64,000 bases of DNA from Rhodospirillaceae bacterium (GCA_024638465.1 JAHEKF010000009.1:1-64000), one strand, 5' to 3'; positions 40,223-50,752 are shown, counted from the first letter of the stretch. Notes: generated from the letters alone by a model not told the origin. Numbers and translations: made by a program.

Positions 40223-41042
40223 ATTCGATTCGTCCCTCAAATACTTTCGTTGCGGGCCCGGCCAGCCAAAGCGGCTCACCGCGACCCTCCCAGCTCACTT
40301 CGAGCTCGCCGCCCGGGAGACTGACCCCGACGCGCGCATCGAGAAGCCCGCGGTCGCGACCGATGGCAACTGCGGCAGCGGCACCCGTCCCGCAAGCCAG
40401 CGTTTCTCCGACACCGCGCTCGAATACGCGCAGCCTGATCGCGGTCGCGCCATCGATCTCCATGAACCCGACGTTAACCCCTCGCGGAAATGCGCTCGAA
40501 TCCTGAAACTCCGCGCCCAGTATACCGACCGGAGCGTCGTCAACGGAATCGGTCAGAATGACGGCGTGCGGATTACCGAGAGAGACGGCGCCGAACTCTA
40601 TTCGCTGACCGCCGAGGTTGAGCATGTAACTGGACTGTTCCCGCTGTACGGCGAAGGGCAGGTCCGCCGGCGCGAACGCCGGAACGCCGAGATTCACCGT
40701 GACTCTCCCGTCGTCGAGAATTCGAGCCGCGACAATCCCGCCGCGGCTGTCAAGCCGCAGTTCCTCCGCACCGCTGACGTCCGCAAGAAATCTGGCGACG
40801 CAGCGAACGCCATTGCCGCATTGCTCGACCTCTCCACCGTCCGCGTTGAAAACACGATAGGCCGCGTCAGCCGGGCCGGAGTAATCCGTTTCGATGAGCA
40901 TGAGCTGATCGTAGCCTATCCCCAGGCGTCGATCGCCCCAGGCACGCAACTGATCGCTGCCGGGAACCGCTATCGCGGCAGGCCAGCGCATCACGACGAC
41001 GTCGTTGCCGGCCCCGTGCATCTTGGCGAATTCGAGTTTCAT
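40203..41042 (-). CDS. dapF: diaminopimelate epimerase
   Basis: FAKMHGAGNDVVVM; FNADGGEVEQCGNGVRC; ERGVGETLACGTGAAAA. Confidence 0.97.
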   Translation of the reverse strand: MKLEFAKMHGAGNDVVVMRWPAAIAVPGSDQLRAWGDRRLGIGYDQLMLIETDYSGPADAAYRVFNADGGEVEQCGNGVRCVARFLADVSGAEELRLDSRGGIVAARILDDGRVTVNLGVPAFAPADLPFAVQREQSSYMLNLGGQRIEFGAVSLGNPHAVILTDSVDDAPVGILGAEFQDSSAFPRGVNVGFMEIDGATAIRLRVFERGVGETLACGTGAAAAVAIGRDRGLLDARVGVSLPGGELEVSWEGRGEPLWLAGPATKVFEGRIEYEPTED

Positions 41043-41141
41043 CGTGCTGGAAATAGCGCTCTCGGAAGGTTAAGTTGATCGGCCCCGGTTAGGCGCCTCG
41101 CGACGCGCGAAGCTGAATATCCGAGCCGCGACGAGATTATA

Positions 41142-42635
41142 GTGGATTCACCCTGGCCCAGACCCAAAGCTCGATTTGACGACCTGAGGAGCTTCCTGAG
41201 CGCCCTCGAAGCCGAAGGCGACCTCAAACGTATCGACGTCGCCGTGGATACGGAACTCGAGATGACCGAGGTCTCGCGGCGCACCCTCGCCCGGCACGGA
41301 CCCGCGTTGCTGTTCACTCGGCCCAGGAACTCCAGAGTCCCGGTTCTGGCAAACCTGTTCGGCACCAGGGAACGCATTGCGACGGCGCTCGGAACGACCG
41401 TGCCCGATGGCTTCCGCAGGCTCGGCGAGCTGCTTGCCACGCTCAGGGCGCCTGAGGCACCGAAGGGAATTGGCGATGCCTGGCAGAAGCTGCCTCTTGT
41501 CCGGGAGATACTGAAGATGGCTCCGCGAACGACGCGTTCCGGTCCCTGTCAGGAAATCGTTCTCAACGGCGATGACGTAGACCTCGGTACGTGGCCGATT
41601 CAGACCTGCTGGCCGGACGATGCCGGCCCGCTCATCACCTGGGGGCTGACGACGACTCGCGGGCCGCTGTCGGAGCGCCAGAACCTCGGTGTTTATCGCC
41701 AGCAGGTGATCGGCCGCAATCGTGTGATCCTGCGCTGGCTCGCACATCGCGGTGGGGCGACGGACTATGCAGCCTGGCGAACGAAGCATCCGGACGAGCC
41801 GTTTCCCGTTGCGGTCACAATCGGCGCCGACCCCGCCACGCTGCTGGCAGCGGTCACACCAATACCCGATACGATCTCCGAGTACGCCTTCGCGGGATTG
41901 CTCAGAGGCTCACGAACGCAGCTGACGACCTGCCTCGATTCGTCGCTGTCGGTACCTGCTAACGCCGAGATCACGCTGGAGGGCGAAATCCGACCCGACG
42001 ACAGCGCCATAGAAGGCCCGTTCGGCGACCATACCGGCTACTACAACGAGACCGAGTCGTTCCCCGTCATGACGGTCAACAAGATCACGCACCGCCGTGA
42101 CCCGATCTATCACACGACCTACACGGGGCGACCGCCTGACGAACCGTCGGTGCTCGGCCTGGCGCTCAATGATGTGTTCGTGCCGATTCTGAAGACGCAG
42201 TTCCCGGAAATCGTCGACTTCTATCTGCCGAGTGAAGCGTGCTCGTATCGCGTCGCCGTCGTCAGCATTCGCAAGCAATACGCGGGACACGCGCGCAGGA
42301 TCATGTTCGGGGTCTGGTCATACCTGCGTCAGTTCATGTACACGAAGTTCGTCATCATCGTGGACGAGGACATCGATGCGCGTAACTGGCCGGACGTGAT
42401 CTGGGCGATGAGCACCCGGGTAGACCCGGTTCGCGACATGCAGCTCGTGGAGCAGACACCCATCGACTACCTCGATTTCGCGTCGCCGGTCGCGGGTCTT
42501 GGCTCCAAGGTCGGTATCGACGCCACGAGCAAGTGGCCCGGCGAGACCGATCGCGAGTGGGGAAGACCGATTACCATGCGCGACGAGGTTGTGCGGCGCG
42601 TCGACACGATATGGGACGAACTCGGCCTGGACTGA
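41142..42635 (+). CDS. ubiD: UbiD family decarboxylase (3-octaprenyl-4-hydroxybenzoate carboxy-lyase)
   Basis: [57 protein letters not shown] start. Confidence 0.95.
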   Translation: MDSPWPRPKARFDDLRSFLSALEAEGDLKRIDVAVDTELEMTEVSRRTLARHGPALLFTRPRNSRVPVLANLFGTRERIATALGTTVPDGFRRLGELLATLRAPEAPKGIGDAWQKLPLVREILKMAPRTTRSGPCQEIVLNGDDVDLGTWPIQTCWPDDAGPLITWGLTTTRGPLSERQNLGVYRQQVIGRNRVILRWLAHRGGATDYAAWRTKHPDEPFPVAVTIGADPATLLAAVTPIPDTISEYAFAGLLRGSRTQLTTCLDSSLSVPANAEITLEGEIRPDDSAIEGPFGDHTGYYNETESFPVMTVNKITHRRDPIYHTTYTGRPPDEPSVLGLALNDVFVPILKTQFPEIVDFYLPSEACSYRVAVVSIRKQYAGHARRIMFGVWSYLRQFMYTKFVIIVDEDIDARNWPDVIWAMSTRVDPVRDMQLVEQTPIDYLDFASPVAGLGSKVGIDATSKWPGETDREWGRPITMRDEVVRRVDTIWDELGLD

Positions 42636-42768
42636 CGCGAAGAGATTCGCGCGGTCGCCCTGACGATGCCCGATTGGACATTTGCCATAATGCTGGCTAC
42701 TTTTAATCGGTAAAACGGGTGACGCGTTTCGAGCGACAAGCTGGAAAGCAATACCCGGGAGAAACTCT

Positions 42769-43413
42769 ATGAGACACATCCTGGTCACTAACGCCAAGGG
42801 TGGCTGCGGTAAAAGCACCGTAGCGACCAATCTTGCGGCTTATTATGCGTCCGAAGGCCACGCGGTCGCGCTCGCCGACTACGATCCGCAAGGGTCCTCG
42901 CTCGGCTGGCTCGAGGAACGGCCGGAGTCGGCCGCACCGATAGCGGGCTTGTCCGGATTCGATGAAGGACTGCGCCATGTATCGCGCTCAGCCGACTACG
43001 TCATTATCGATGCGCCGGCGCGCTCGCACGGTAAGGAGCTGACGGAACTCGTCAGACACGCCGAAACGATTATCGTCCCGGTGCTGCCATCGCCGATCGA
43101 CATGAAAGCCGCCACCAAATTCATCGCCGAGCTACTGGATCGTGGCAAAGTTTCTTCCCGGCAGGCGAAGATCGGAGTCGTCGCGAACCGAATCAAGGAA
43201 AATACGCTGATTTTCGACGAACTCGATGCCTATCTCGACAAGCTCAAGGTGCCTTATGTCGGCACGTTGCGAGAAGCGCAGAACTACATCCGCGCGTACC
43301 AGCGCGGACTTGGCGTCCATGAATTACCGCCTTATCTGGCTTGGCCTGACTGGGAGCAGTGGCAACCGATCATCGATTGGCTGGACTCCCGCCGTTCTCG
43401 GCCGCAATCGTAG
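42769..43413 (+). CDS. ParA family ATPase, orphan
   Basis: Deviant Walker A NAKGGCGKSTVATNLAAYYA; DYDPQGSSLGWL; DYVIIDAPA; no parB adjacent. Confidence 0.9.
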   Translation: MRHILVTNAKGGCGKSTVATNLAAYYASEGHAVALADYDPQGSSLGWLEERPESAAPIAGLSGFDEGLRHVSRSADYVIIDAPARSHGKELTELVRHAETIIVPVLPSPIDMKAATKFIAELLDRGKVSSRQAKIGVVANRIKENTLIFDELDAYLDKLKVPYVGTLREAQNYIRAYQRGLGVHELPPYLAWPDWEQWQPIIDWLDSRRSRPQS

Positions 43414-44644
43414 ACGTCTCCGCGGTTTCGTCTTCGCCCATAGCTGGACGCACCGGCGCGTCCAGCGCCGGTACTTCATTGACGGCGCCCGTGACGAGCG
43501 CGAGTCCGGAGCGAAACGCGAGGGCGGCGCTTTCGTCTTCGCCCAGCTGCTTGAGCAGGCGACCGTAGAGCGCATAGGCATCGGTGCGCGGTGACATCGC
43601 GAGACTCGATTCGAGATAACTACGCGCCTTGCCCCAAAGTTCGACTGCCATGCACAAACGAGCTGCGGTCAGTAGCAGTGCGCCATCTTCCGAATGCACC
43701 TTGAGCCATTTCTCGGCCCGTTTGAGCTGCTTCGCCGGATCTTTCGTCTCGATTTTTCCGAACGCGATGATGAGATCCTCATGCCAATCCTTCTTTAAAG
43801 CGCTTCGCAGTTCTTTAGCCGCCAGATCACCGCGTCCCAGGGCACTGAGCGCCAGTGAACGAAGGGCGATCAGGCGCGACGAGCTGCGCAATCGGGAAGG
43901 CAGGTTCGACCAGAGTTTTTCCAGTTCTTCGAACGTAAGATCGCTGCGCGCGTTAAATACCGCCATCGCTTCGGCTGTCAGACACTCCATCTCGTCGGCA
44001 TCGATCTTTGCGGAGCCCAGTTTTGGCAGCAGCTCAATAAGCCGGTCCCAGTCCTCGAGCGCCCGGTGAGTTCTGGCAAGCAAGCCGAGGGCAACCGGGT
44101 GATTCGGATGCGATTCCTGAATCCGGTTCAGCGTGGCCAGTGCACGCTCGTATTCGTCATGATCGAGCTGCAGTTCAGCCTGGGTGAGCAGCACGGCCGT
44201 CTCTGCGTTTGGCAATTCTTCGTAAGCGAGCTTCAGCCAATCGTCGCGGCGCTCATCGGATCCCTGCAGCTGCGCAGCACGCGCCGCCATCAGGTAGTTG
44301 ATGAGCGGTGCGTCCGTTCCTTTGAGCCCCTTGGTCAACAAGCGCTCACCCTTCGACCAGTCGCCCTCGGCGATGTGAATCAATCCGCGCGTGAGCTTCA
44401 CACCCGAACGTTTGAGCTGACCATCTGCAATCGCCTCGCCGAGGCGGCGTGGTGCGCGCCACAAACCGACGAGTGCACGAATGCCGGCGTAGGCGAGAAC
44501 GAGAAACACGATGAGCGCGGGGACCGACATTTCGACGATGTATCCGGCGAAATTGATCAATACATAGCCGCGATCTCTAAGGATGAAGTGAGCGGTAAAC
44601 GCGCCCAGAAAAACGGCCGCAATTCCCCATAGACCGATGCGCAT
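43370..44644 (-). CDS. hemY: HemY-like TPR protein
   Basis: N-terminal TMs, LINFAGYIVEMSVPALIVFLVLAY; AEGDWSKGERLLTKGLKG; next to hemX. Confidence 0.9.
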   Translation of the reverse strand: MRIGLWGIAAVFLGAFTAHFILRDRGYVLINFAGYIVEMSVPALIVFLVLAYAGIRALVGLWRAPRRLGEAIADGQLKRSGVKLTRGLIHIAEGDWSKGERLLTKGLKGTDAPLINYLMAARAAQLQGSDERRDDWLKLAYEELPNAETAVLLTQAELQLDHDEYERALATLNRIQESHPNHPVALGLLARTHRALEDWDRLIELLPKLGSAKIDADEMECLTAEAMAVFNARSDLTFEELEKLWSNLPSRLRSSSRLIALRSLALSALGRGDLAAKELRSALKKDWHEDLIIAFGKIETKDPAKQLKRAEKWLKVHSEDGALLLTAARLCMAVELWGKARSYLESSLAMSPRTDAYALYGRLLKQLGEDESAALAFRSGLALVTGAVNEVPALDAPVRPAMGEDETAETSTIAAENGGSPANR

Positions 44645-45777
44645 CAGTTGTCTCTATCTGCCAGCGAGCGCAGTAGCGTCAACGAACCGCTGATGTCGGG
44701 GCGTTCCGGCGCAATCTCGAGATCGGCCATTTCGTTGAGCAACGCCAGCGAGCTTTCGACCGCGACCAACGTCGTGTCGAAGTGCCGCTCCAGAAGCGCG
44801 CCGGCTTCGGTCAGACTCTGGCCAAAGAGTCCGGCCTGACCACTGACAAGTGCGACCCGCGCGAGACCGAGCTCCAGTTCGAGCTGCTGCCGGACAAACG
44901 CCTGCTCCTCGGCGGACAGATTACGATCGATCGGATTTTCGCGACGCTCGACACGGACCATTCCCGCGACGGCGTTCCTGAGGCTCTCCCAGACGCGCGC
45001 CAGACCGGTTGTCTCCTCACCTGGCGCCTCACCGTCCGATGAATACACACCCGGCGCCGCAGCGCGCATCGGCAGATCCCGCCCTGCCTCGGCCAGTCGA
45101 CTGAGGCTGAAGCTGTGACCTTCGACGTCCGGGAGACTGACGGAGCGCAACGCGGAAAGCTCCTCCGAAATGCGCTCGCGGACACCCGCCAGGCCCGGGT
45201 TCGCCAGCTCCAGCAGTTTCTGGTCGGCCAACACGAGCGCACTTTCGGCATTGTCCCAGCGGCCCGCGAGATTGAGCTCCGCATTCGCGACCGTCAGGTA
45301 ATACTCGGCTTCTGCGCGAAGCCAGCGTCGCCTGGCGTCGACCGACACGCCCTGAGTGGCATTCAGACGTTCTTCGATCTCCAGCAATCTTCCCGGTATC
45401 GCATTGAGGCGTTCGCCGAGGCTCGCGGTCGCGCCGCGCATCTCCGTATTCGCCGCCGCTACTTCTGCGAGCTCGCTCTGAAGCGCCTGGATTGTCGCCC
45501 TGACATCCCGTATCGAGATCACGGTATCTGCACCGGCCTGGTCGATGTCGACAGAAAACACGCGGTACTGCCACCAGAGGAACGCCGCGGCGGCCGTCGC
45601 TACGATGGCAATAACCAATGCAAGACCGCTGAAAACATACGCGCCGCGAGCGCCTGAGCGCGCTGCTGGCTTCGCGCTCTGCGGTTCGCTCTGCGGTTCG
45701 GTCAGGTCCGAAGCTGCTGCAGCCTCAGTTGCTGTGGCGGACTGCCCGCCGTCGTCCGGCGTTTCGGGCTTGCTCAT
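44644..45777 (-). CDS. hemX: HemX-like protein (uroporphyrinogen-III C-methyltransferase family annotation)
   Basis: Pro/Ala-rich N-term, one TM, WLRAEAEYYLTVANAELNLAGRWDNAESALVLADQKL; next to hemY. Confidence 0.9.
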   Translation of the reverse strand: MSKPETPDDGGQSATATEAAAASDLTEPQSEPQSAKPAARSGARGAYVFSGLALVIAIVATAAAAFLWWQYRVFSVDIDQAGADTVISIRDVRATIQALQSELAEVAAANTEMRGATASLGERLNAIPGRLLEIEERLNATQGVSVDARRRWLRAEAEYYLTVANAELNLAGRWDNAESALVLADQKLLELANPGLAGVRERISEELSALRSVSLPDVEGHSFSLSRLAEAGRDLPMRAAAPGVYSSDGEAPGEETTGLARVWESLRNAVAGMVRVERRENPIDRNLSAEEQAFVRQQLELELGLARVALVSGQAGLFGQSLTEAGALLERHFDTTLVAVESSLALLNEMADLEIAPERPDISGSLTLLRSLADRDN

Positions 45778-45850
45778 GAATCAATGACTGCGGGTTGCCT
45801 GGGTAGCTCTTTTTACCACACGGCTTCGGTCGTAAGCCAAGTGCGACTCG

Positions 45851-46600
45851 TTACCGCGACGTAATTAGCCGCTTGAGATCGCTGACCTGGCGCCGGCCGA
45901 CGGGCAGCAACTCCTCCTGGCCCCTGACCCTGACGGAATGTCGTCCCGCAGCGTCTCGTTCGAGCGCTTCGAGATGGCCTATGGCGACGAGATAGCTGCG
46001 ATGAATGCGAGCGAAATCAGGCGCGAATTCGTCCGCGAGCTCCGTCAGCGAACCGTCGATCAAGTCCTCGCCATCGACATGATGAACGCAAACGTATTTC
46101 TGGTCAGCGCGAAAGTACAAGACATCCTTTATCGGGATGAGCTTGAGTTCGTTACGCGAGCGTACGGCAACGTGCTGTCTTCGCGAATCCTCGCTCTCGG
46201 GCTCCGCAACATCGTCGAGCTGCGTGGTCGTAAGACGACTCGCCTGGCGCAGGGCTTTTTCGAGCCGCTCTTTTCGAACCGGCTTCAGGAGATAGCCGAC
46301 AGCCTGCGCATCGAACGCCTCCATCGCATACTCGTCGTACGCGGTCGTGAAGATTACGGCGGGTGGCGCGGGGAAGGTCGCGAGATGACGGGCAGTCTCG
46401 ATTCCACTCATGCCCGGCATTCGGATATCCAGAAGCACGACCGCCGGTTGAAGCTCTTCGACAGTACGCAGCGCTTCGAGACCGGTCCCGCATTGGGCGA
46501 GGACGAGGGCGTCCGGCAATTCCCCGACAAGACGATCAAGGCGCTCGCGAGCGTGTCGCTCGTCGTCCACGATCAGCACCGTGATTTCGGCTCTACTCAA
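45851..46600 (-). CDS. algR: LytTR response regulator (AlgR-like)
   Basis: VLIVDDERHARERLDRLV; VVLLDIRMPGMSGIETA; LytTR region YFRADQKYVCVHHVDGEDLIDGSL. Confidence 0.88.
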   Translation of the reverse strand: MSRAEITVLIVDDERHARERLDRLVGELPDALVLAQCGTGLEALRTVEELQPAVVLLDIRMPGMSGIETARHLATFPAPPAVIFTTAYDEYAMEAFDAQAVGYLLKPVRKERLEKALRQASRLTTTQLDDVAEPESEDSRRQHVAVRSRNELKLIPIKDVLYFRADQKYVCVHHVDGEDLIDGSLTELADEFAPDFARIHRSYLVAIGHLEALERDAAGRHSVRVRGQEELLPVGRRQVSDLKRLITSR

Positions 46601-47766
46601 GTTTGGTATGGAAAACGCAACGTGACGATGTAGCGCCCCTCCTCCTCGTTTACCTCGACGACCCCGCGGGGACCGTAAGACAGACTAAAGCGCTCGCGAA
46701 TGTTGTCGAGCGCCAGGCGGTTGCCCGGGCGAATGTAGCGCCCCGTTGCATCGGTGACCGGGTTCGTAACCGTGATCCGGACGTCCCCTCCGCCAAGCAT
46801 TCCCGAGATCACGACCGTACCTCCGGTATCAAGCGGTTCGATGCCGTGATGTATCGCGTTTTCCAGCAGTGGCTGAATCGTCAGGCTCGGAACGATAGCG
46901 CTCATCAGCGCGTCATCGATGTGCCACTCGACCGCGAGGCGGTCGCCGAGGCGAAGCTGTTCTATTCGCTGGTAGGTTTTGCACAACTCGAGTTCTTCGC
47001 TCATGCGCGAGGGTTCGTCCGAATTTCTCATTGTCGCCCGAAACAAATCCGCGAGATCGGCCACTGCTTCTTCCGCCTGACCGGGGTTGCTGCGCGTAAG
47101 CGACGCGATCGTATTCATGCTGTTGAAAAAAAAGTGCGGACGTATGCGCGCCTGCAGAGCGTGAATTCGGGAGCGTGCTTCAGCGCGGACATGCAGACTC
47201 CACTGGTGAGCAACGAAAAAATAGCGTAGCAGCATCGCCGACGCTATCGCCGTAATGCCGACATTGCGCAGCAGGAACGTCCAGTGCGAATCGGGGAACA
47301 GGCTTCCAGCGAGACCACGCTCCGCCAGATTTCGACCGAGGTAGAAAGTCGCCTCCGAGAGCACGACGACGTTGACCGTCAGCAGAACGAAAGCAACCAG
47401 CACGGCAGCCGGTACGGACAAGCGAGCGAGCCACGGCCGGGTGTAGCAGAGGGCAGCGGCACCCGTGAGTCCGATCCATTGCATGAACAGCGAAATACTC
47501 GCGAGTTCGGTGAGAAAGCCGGCGCCGCCCGGACGCGCGAGCGCGAACATCAGCGCAAAAAGCTCCAGCGCGAGCACGATCGCGAGCACCATTCTAGGTG
47601 CGCAGAAATCCGGCAGAAAGAAGTCATCGGCTGGCGCCGGATCGAAAGTGATGTTCTGTACGGCCGGGCTGTCGGCTGAACGCGCGCCGGTGCTGCGGCG
47701 TTCGTGCGCCGCTCGTCCGGCGCTCACGTCACCTGTATCCAGGCTAGTTACACCACTCTTCGACAT
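46597..47766 (-). CDS. algZ: sensor histidine kinase (AlgZ/FimS-like, LytS family)
   Basis: LQARIRPHFFFNSMNTIASL; LTIQPLLENAIHHGIEPL; paired with algR. Confidence 0.87.
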   Translation of the reverse strand: MSKSGVTSLDTGDVSAGRAAHERRSTGARSADSPAVQNITFDPAPADDFFLPDFCAPRMVLAIVLALELFALMFALARPGGAGFLTELASISLFMQWIGLTGAAALCYTRPWLARLSVPAAVLVAFVLLTVNVVVLSEATFYLGRNLAERGLAGSLFPDSHWTFLLRNVGITAIASAMLLRYFFVAHQWSLHVRAEARSRIHALQARIRPHFFFNSMNTIASLTRSNPGQAEEAVADLADLFRATMRNSDEPSRMSEELELCKTYQRIEQLRLGDRLAVEWHIDDALMSAIVPSLTIQPLLENAIHHGIEPLDTGGTVVISGMLGGGDVRITVTNPVTDATGRYIRPGNRLALDNIRERFSLSYGPRGVVEVNEEEGRYIVTLRFPYQT

Positions 47767-48211
47767 CGGCAGCGGCCTGAGCGCGAATTTCGTCGAGTTC
47801 CGCGTCGGTCAGATATTCGCGATCCTCCTCAGAGCCGCGATAGATCCGGCGCGCGATCGAATAACGTTCGTTTCGCTCCTGCGCGATGGCGCAGTTTTCC
47901 TCGCGCTGAGCGGCCAGGTCGGGCGCTGCGGCGTCGGCTCGCCCGGATTCGACCGCTGCGGGTTGATCCGCCGGGTTGGCAGCGGTTGCCGGATCTGCAG
48001 GTTCAGGCGGCGTCAGCGTCGGAGGCGGCGTGGGCGCCGAGGTATCGATAACCACAGTCTGTGAATTCTCGGCGAGCGGGCGGTCGCTGTAGATCACGTT
48101 GCCGTTCACGTCCACATAGCGATAGACCTCCGCCGCCGACAAGCACGATGTCATCGCCATCAGGTACAGCAGGGCTGCCTTCGGCAGTCTCTTTGGTCTC
48201 GCTGCAATCAT
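47744..48211 (-). CDS. DUF4124 domain-containing protein
   Basis: Signal then EVYRYVDVNGNVIYSDRPLAENS. Confidence 0.85.
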   Translation of the reverse strand: MIAARPKRLPKAALLYLMAMTSCLSAAEVYRYVDVNGNVIYSDRPLAENSQTVVIDTSAPTPPPTLTPPEPADPATAANPADQPAAVESGRADAAAPDLAAQREENCAIAQERNERYSIARRIYRGSEEDREYLTDAELDEIRAQAAADVEEWCN

Positions 48212-48391
48212 GGGATCAGTCTAGCACCGCCTCCCGGGGCCCTCCCGTGACTGAGTTCGCCCTTTCTTCGCGCATTATTCACTAGATTAAGTTAAGTCAC
48301 GCGAGAAACCCACAGTCGGGTATCATTCTTCGGGTTTCTGTACCGAATTACGGGATGCGTGCCTCGCCACCGGGGTACGCCGGGTGATGCA

Positions 48392-48649
48392 ATGACCGAG
48401 CGTAACGACCGCCCCGGAATCGACGATTTAGCCCGCCGGCTGGCCGAAGCCGTGCCGCAGAGCCTGAAGGCGATGGGCGACGATCTCGAGCGCAACTTTA
48501 AATCGCTTCTCACGACCGGGCTCGAGAAGATGGACCTCGTGACCCGTGAGGAATTCGACGTACAGGTGGCCGTACTGCAGCGCACCCGCGAGAAGCTCGA
48601 GGCACTCGAAGCAAAACTCGCGGCGCTCCAAGAGAACGGCACCGACTGA
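48392..48649 (+). CDS. ubiK: ubiquinone biosynthesis accessory factor UbiK (BMFP family)
   Basis: VPQSLKAMGDDLERNFKSLLTTGLEKMDLVTREEFDVQVAVLQRTREKLEALEAKLAAL. Confidence 0.92.
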   Translation: MTERNDRPGIDDLARRLAEAVPQSLKAMGDDLERNFKSLLTTGLEKMDLVTREEFDVQVAVLQRTREKLEALEAKLAALQENGTD

Positions 48650-48689
48650 GATTTCCGACCGGGCAGCGTCCGCCGCGGCGTCTTGAGCT

Positions 48690-50183
48690 GTGGCGCTCGC
48701 GCGATTACACAGCCGTGGCCAGCGTGGCATGGAAGCTTTCGCGGTCACGGTCGAGGTGCATCTGTCGGGCGGTCTGCCGACATTCACGATCTCGGGGCTC
48801 CCCGCTGCCGCGGTACGTGAGAGTCGAGATCGTGTGCGTGCCGCGCTGCAAACGCTCGGCATGCCCGTACCACCGAGCCGAGTCACCGCGCACCTCGGGC
48901 CGGCCGATATACCCAAAGAAGGCGGCCGTTTCGATCTTGCGATAGCACTCGGGCTGCTCAAGGCCGAGAGAAACCCTGGCTGGCAGACCGACGAGATCGA
49001 ATTTCTCGGCGAGCTGGCGCTAAACGGCGAACTGCGCCGCGTCCAGGGTGCACTCCCGGCGGTCCTCGCTGCCCGCGACGCAGGACGGTCGGTCGTGGTC
49101 CCGCACGCCAATGCGACGGAAGCGTCACTGGTAGGGAATGCCATTATCTATTCGGCGCGCTGCCTCGCTGACGTCATCGCACATCTCGACGGTCACGAGC
49201 AGCTGCGACGCGTGGCTGCTTCGGAGCCCGTGCCGGCAACGGGCATCGAGCCGGATCTTGCCGATGTGCGCGGGCAGCCGGTCGCTAAACGAGCACTCAT
49301 GATCGCTGCGGCCGGCGGCCACAACATGCTCATGATCGGCCCACCCGGCGCGGGCAAGAGCATGCTTGCTCAACGCCTGCCGGGGCTATTGCCCGCACTG
49401 CGCATCGAAGAAGTTCTCGACGTCGCGAGTATCGCCTCCGTCTCCGGACGGCCCGTGAAGGACATCGCGACAACCCGACGACCCTTCCGTGCGCCTCACC
49501 ATAGCGCATCGTCGATAGCGCTCGTCGGAGGCGGAAGCAAGCCTCGTCCGGGCGAGATCTCCCTCGCGCATCACGGCGTCCTGTTCCTCGATGAGCTCCC
49601 GGAGTTCAAGCGCGAGGCCCTGGAGGCACTGAGGGAGCCCCTGGAAAGCGGGGTCGTCATGATCTCGCGCGCCAGGGAAACGGCGCGGTTTCCCGCAGCG
49701 TTCCAACTCATCGCCGCAATGAACCCGTGTCCCTGCGGCTATCTCGGTGACGGCAGCGATCGCTGCCACTGCTCCGAATCGCGCGTGCAGGGTTACCGGG
49801 CAAGGCTCTCCGGACCGCTACTGGATCGCTTCGATCTGCACGTCGCGCTGGAGCGCGTGCGAATCACCGAGATGTCGAGAATTGCGCCGGATCGCTCATC
49901 GGCTGGCGTTGCGGCGGATATCGCGCGTGCTCGCGAAGTGCAGCTCAGCTCGCGCGGACGCCTGAACGCCCGACTCGACGATCGAAGTCTGTGGCGGGCC
50001 ATCGAGATAGGGCGCGAAGCATGGCGATTACTCGATCGCGCAGCCGATCGCTGGCGCCTGAGCGCCCGAAGCTGCACGCGAATTCTCAAGGTCGCGCGCA
50101 CGATCGCCGACCTCGAGAGCAGATCGACCCCGGCCGTTGAAGATGTTGCTGAGGCGATTCAGCTGCGTTGTCTGGATCGCTAG
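48690..50183 (+). CDS. comM: YifB/ComM family Mg-chelatase-like AAA ATPase
   Basis: VEVHLSGGLPTFTISGLP; MIGPPGAGKSMLAQRLPGLLP; AMNPCPCGYLGD; FDLHVALERV. Confidence 0.95.
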   Translation: MALARLHSRGQRGMEAFAVTVEVHLSGGLPTFTISGLPAAAVRESRDRVRAALQTLGMPVPPSRVTAHLGPADIPKEGGRFDLAIALGLLKAERNPGWQTDEIEFLGELALNGELRRVQGALPAVLAARDAGRSVVVPHANATEASLVGNAIIYSARCLADVIAHLDGHEQLRRVAASEPVPATGIEPDLADVRGQPVAKRALMIAAAGGHNMLMIGPPGAGKSMLAQRLPGLLPALRIEEVLDVASIASVSGRPVKDIATTRRPFRAPHHSASSIALVGGGSKPRPGEISLAHHGVLFLDELPEFKREALEALREPLESGVVMISRARETARFPAAFQLIAAMNPCPCGYLGDGSDRCHCSESRVQGYRARLSGPLLDRFDLHVALERVRITEMSRIAPDRSSAGVAADIARAREVQLSSRGRLNARLDDRSLWRAIEIGREAWRLLDRAADRWRLSARSCTRILKVARTIADLESRSTPAVEDVAEAIQLRCLDR

Positions 50184-50212
50184 TTTTGCAGGCCGCCGTT
50201 AACCGATATAAT
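50184..50212 (+). promoter_or_regulatory. promoter of the cytochrome c5-like gene
   Basis: Perfect TATAAT at 50207-50212 with TTTTGC at 50184-50189 (17-bp spacer). Confidence 0.5.
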
Positions 50213-50239
50213 CCGCCGGCGTCGACCGAGGAGTGCATT

Positions 50240-50752
50240 TTGGCTGGTCAAGAACAGAAATTTTTCGACGGATTCATGCTTCTGCTGGGGGTGTGGATCG
50301 GCGCGGTAGCGGGTATCGTAATTTTCGGCAACTTCGTCGGTGACGGAGCGGCGATGAACGAAGGCGAAGAAGAGACGTCTCCGCTGTCGCTGATCGACGA
50401 ACGGATCCGGCCGATTGGCCAGGTAGCGTTGATCGGAGATCCCGATGTCGGCGCTCTGGCAGCCGTAACGTTACAGACTGAAACCGTCCGTGCGCCGCTA
50501 ACCGGGCCACAGGTCTATAACGAGATCTGCCAGCTGTGCCATGCCGCCCCGGGCGTGGGTGGTGCGCCAGTGTTGGGAGACACCACTGCCTGGGCGCCGC
50601 GACTCGAACAAAGCGCCGAACTCATGCAGGATCACGTCATTAACGGCTATACCGGCGAAGCCGGTTACATGCCGCCGAAGGGTGGTCGCCTCGACCTCAG
50701 CGATGAGGAAATTCTCGACGCGCTGGACTACATGCTAGAGGCCGCCCAATAG
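50240..50752 (+). CDS. membrane-anchored cytochrome c5-like protein
   Basis: N-terminal TM; EICQLCHAAPGVGGAPVLGD heme motif; MPPKGG; TTG start after GAGGAG. Confidence 0.88.
   Translation: MAGQEQKFFDGFMLLLGVWIGAVAGIVIFGNFVGDGAAMNEGEEETSPLSLIDERIRPIGQVALIGDPDVGALAAVTLQTETVRAPLTGPQVYNEICQLCHAAPGVGGAPVLGDTTAWAPRLEQSAELMQDHVINGYTGEAGYMPPKGGRLDLSDEEILDALDYMLEAAQ

Noticed and set aside
42633-42652. CGCGAA-gaga-TTCGCG hairpin after ubiD
   Set aside because: Short stem with no U-tract; not convincing as an intrinsic terminator.
48304-48339. AGAAACCC / GGGTTTCT inverted repeat upstream of ubiK
   Set aside because: 20-nt loop and no U-tract; could be chance; not enough to call a regulatory element.
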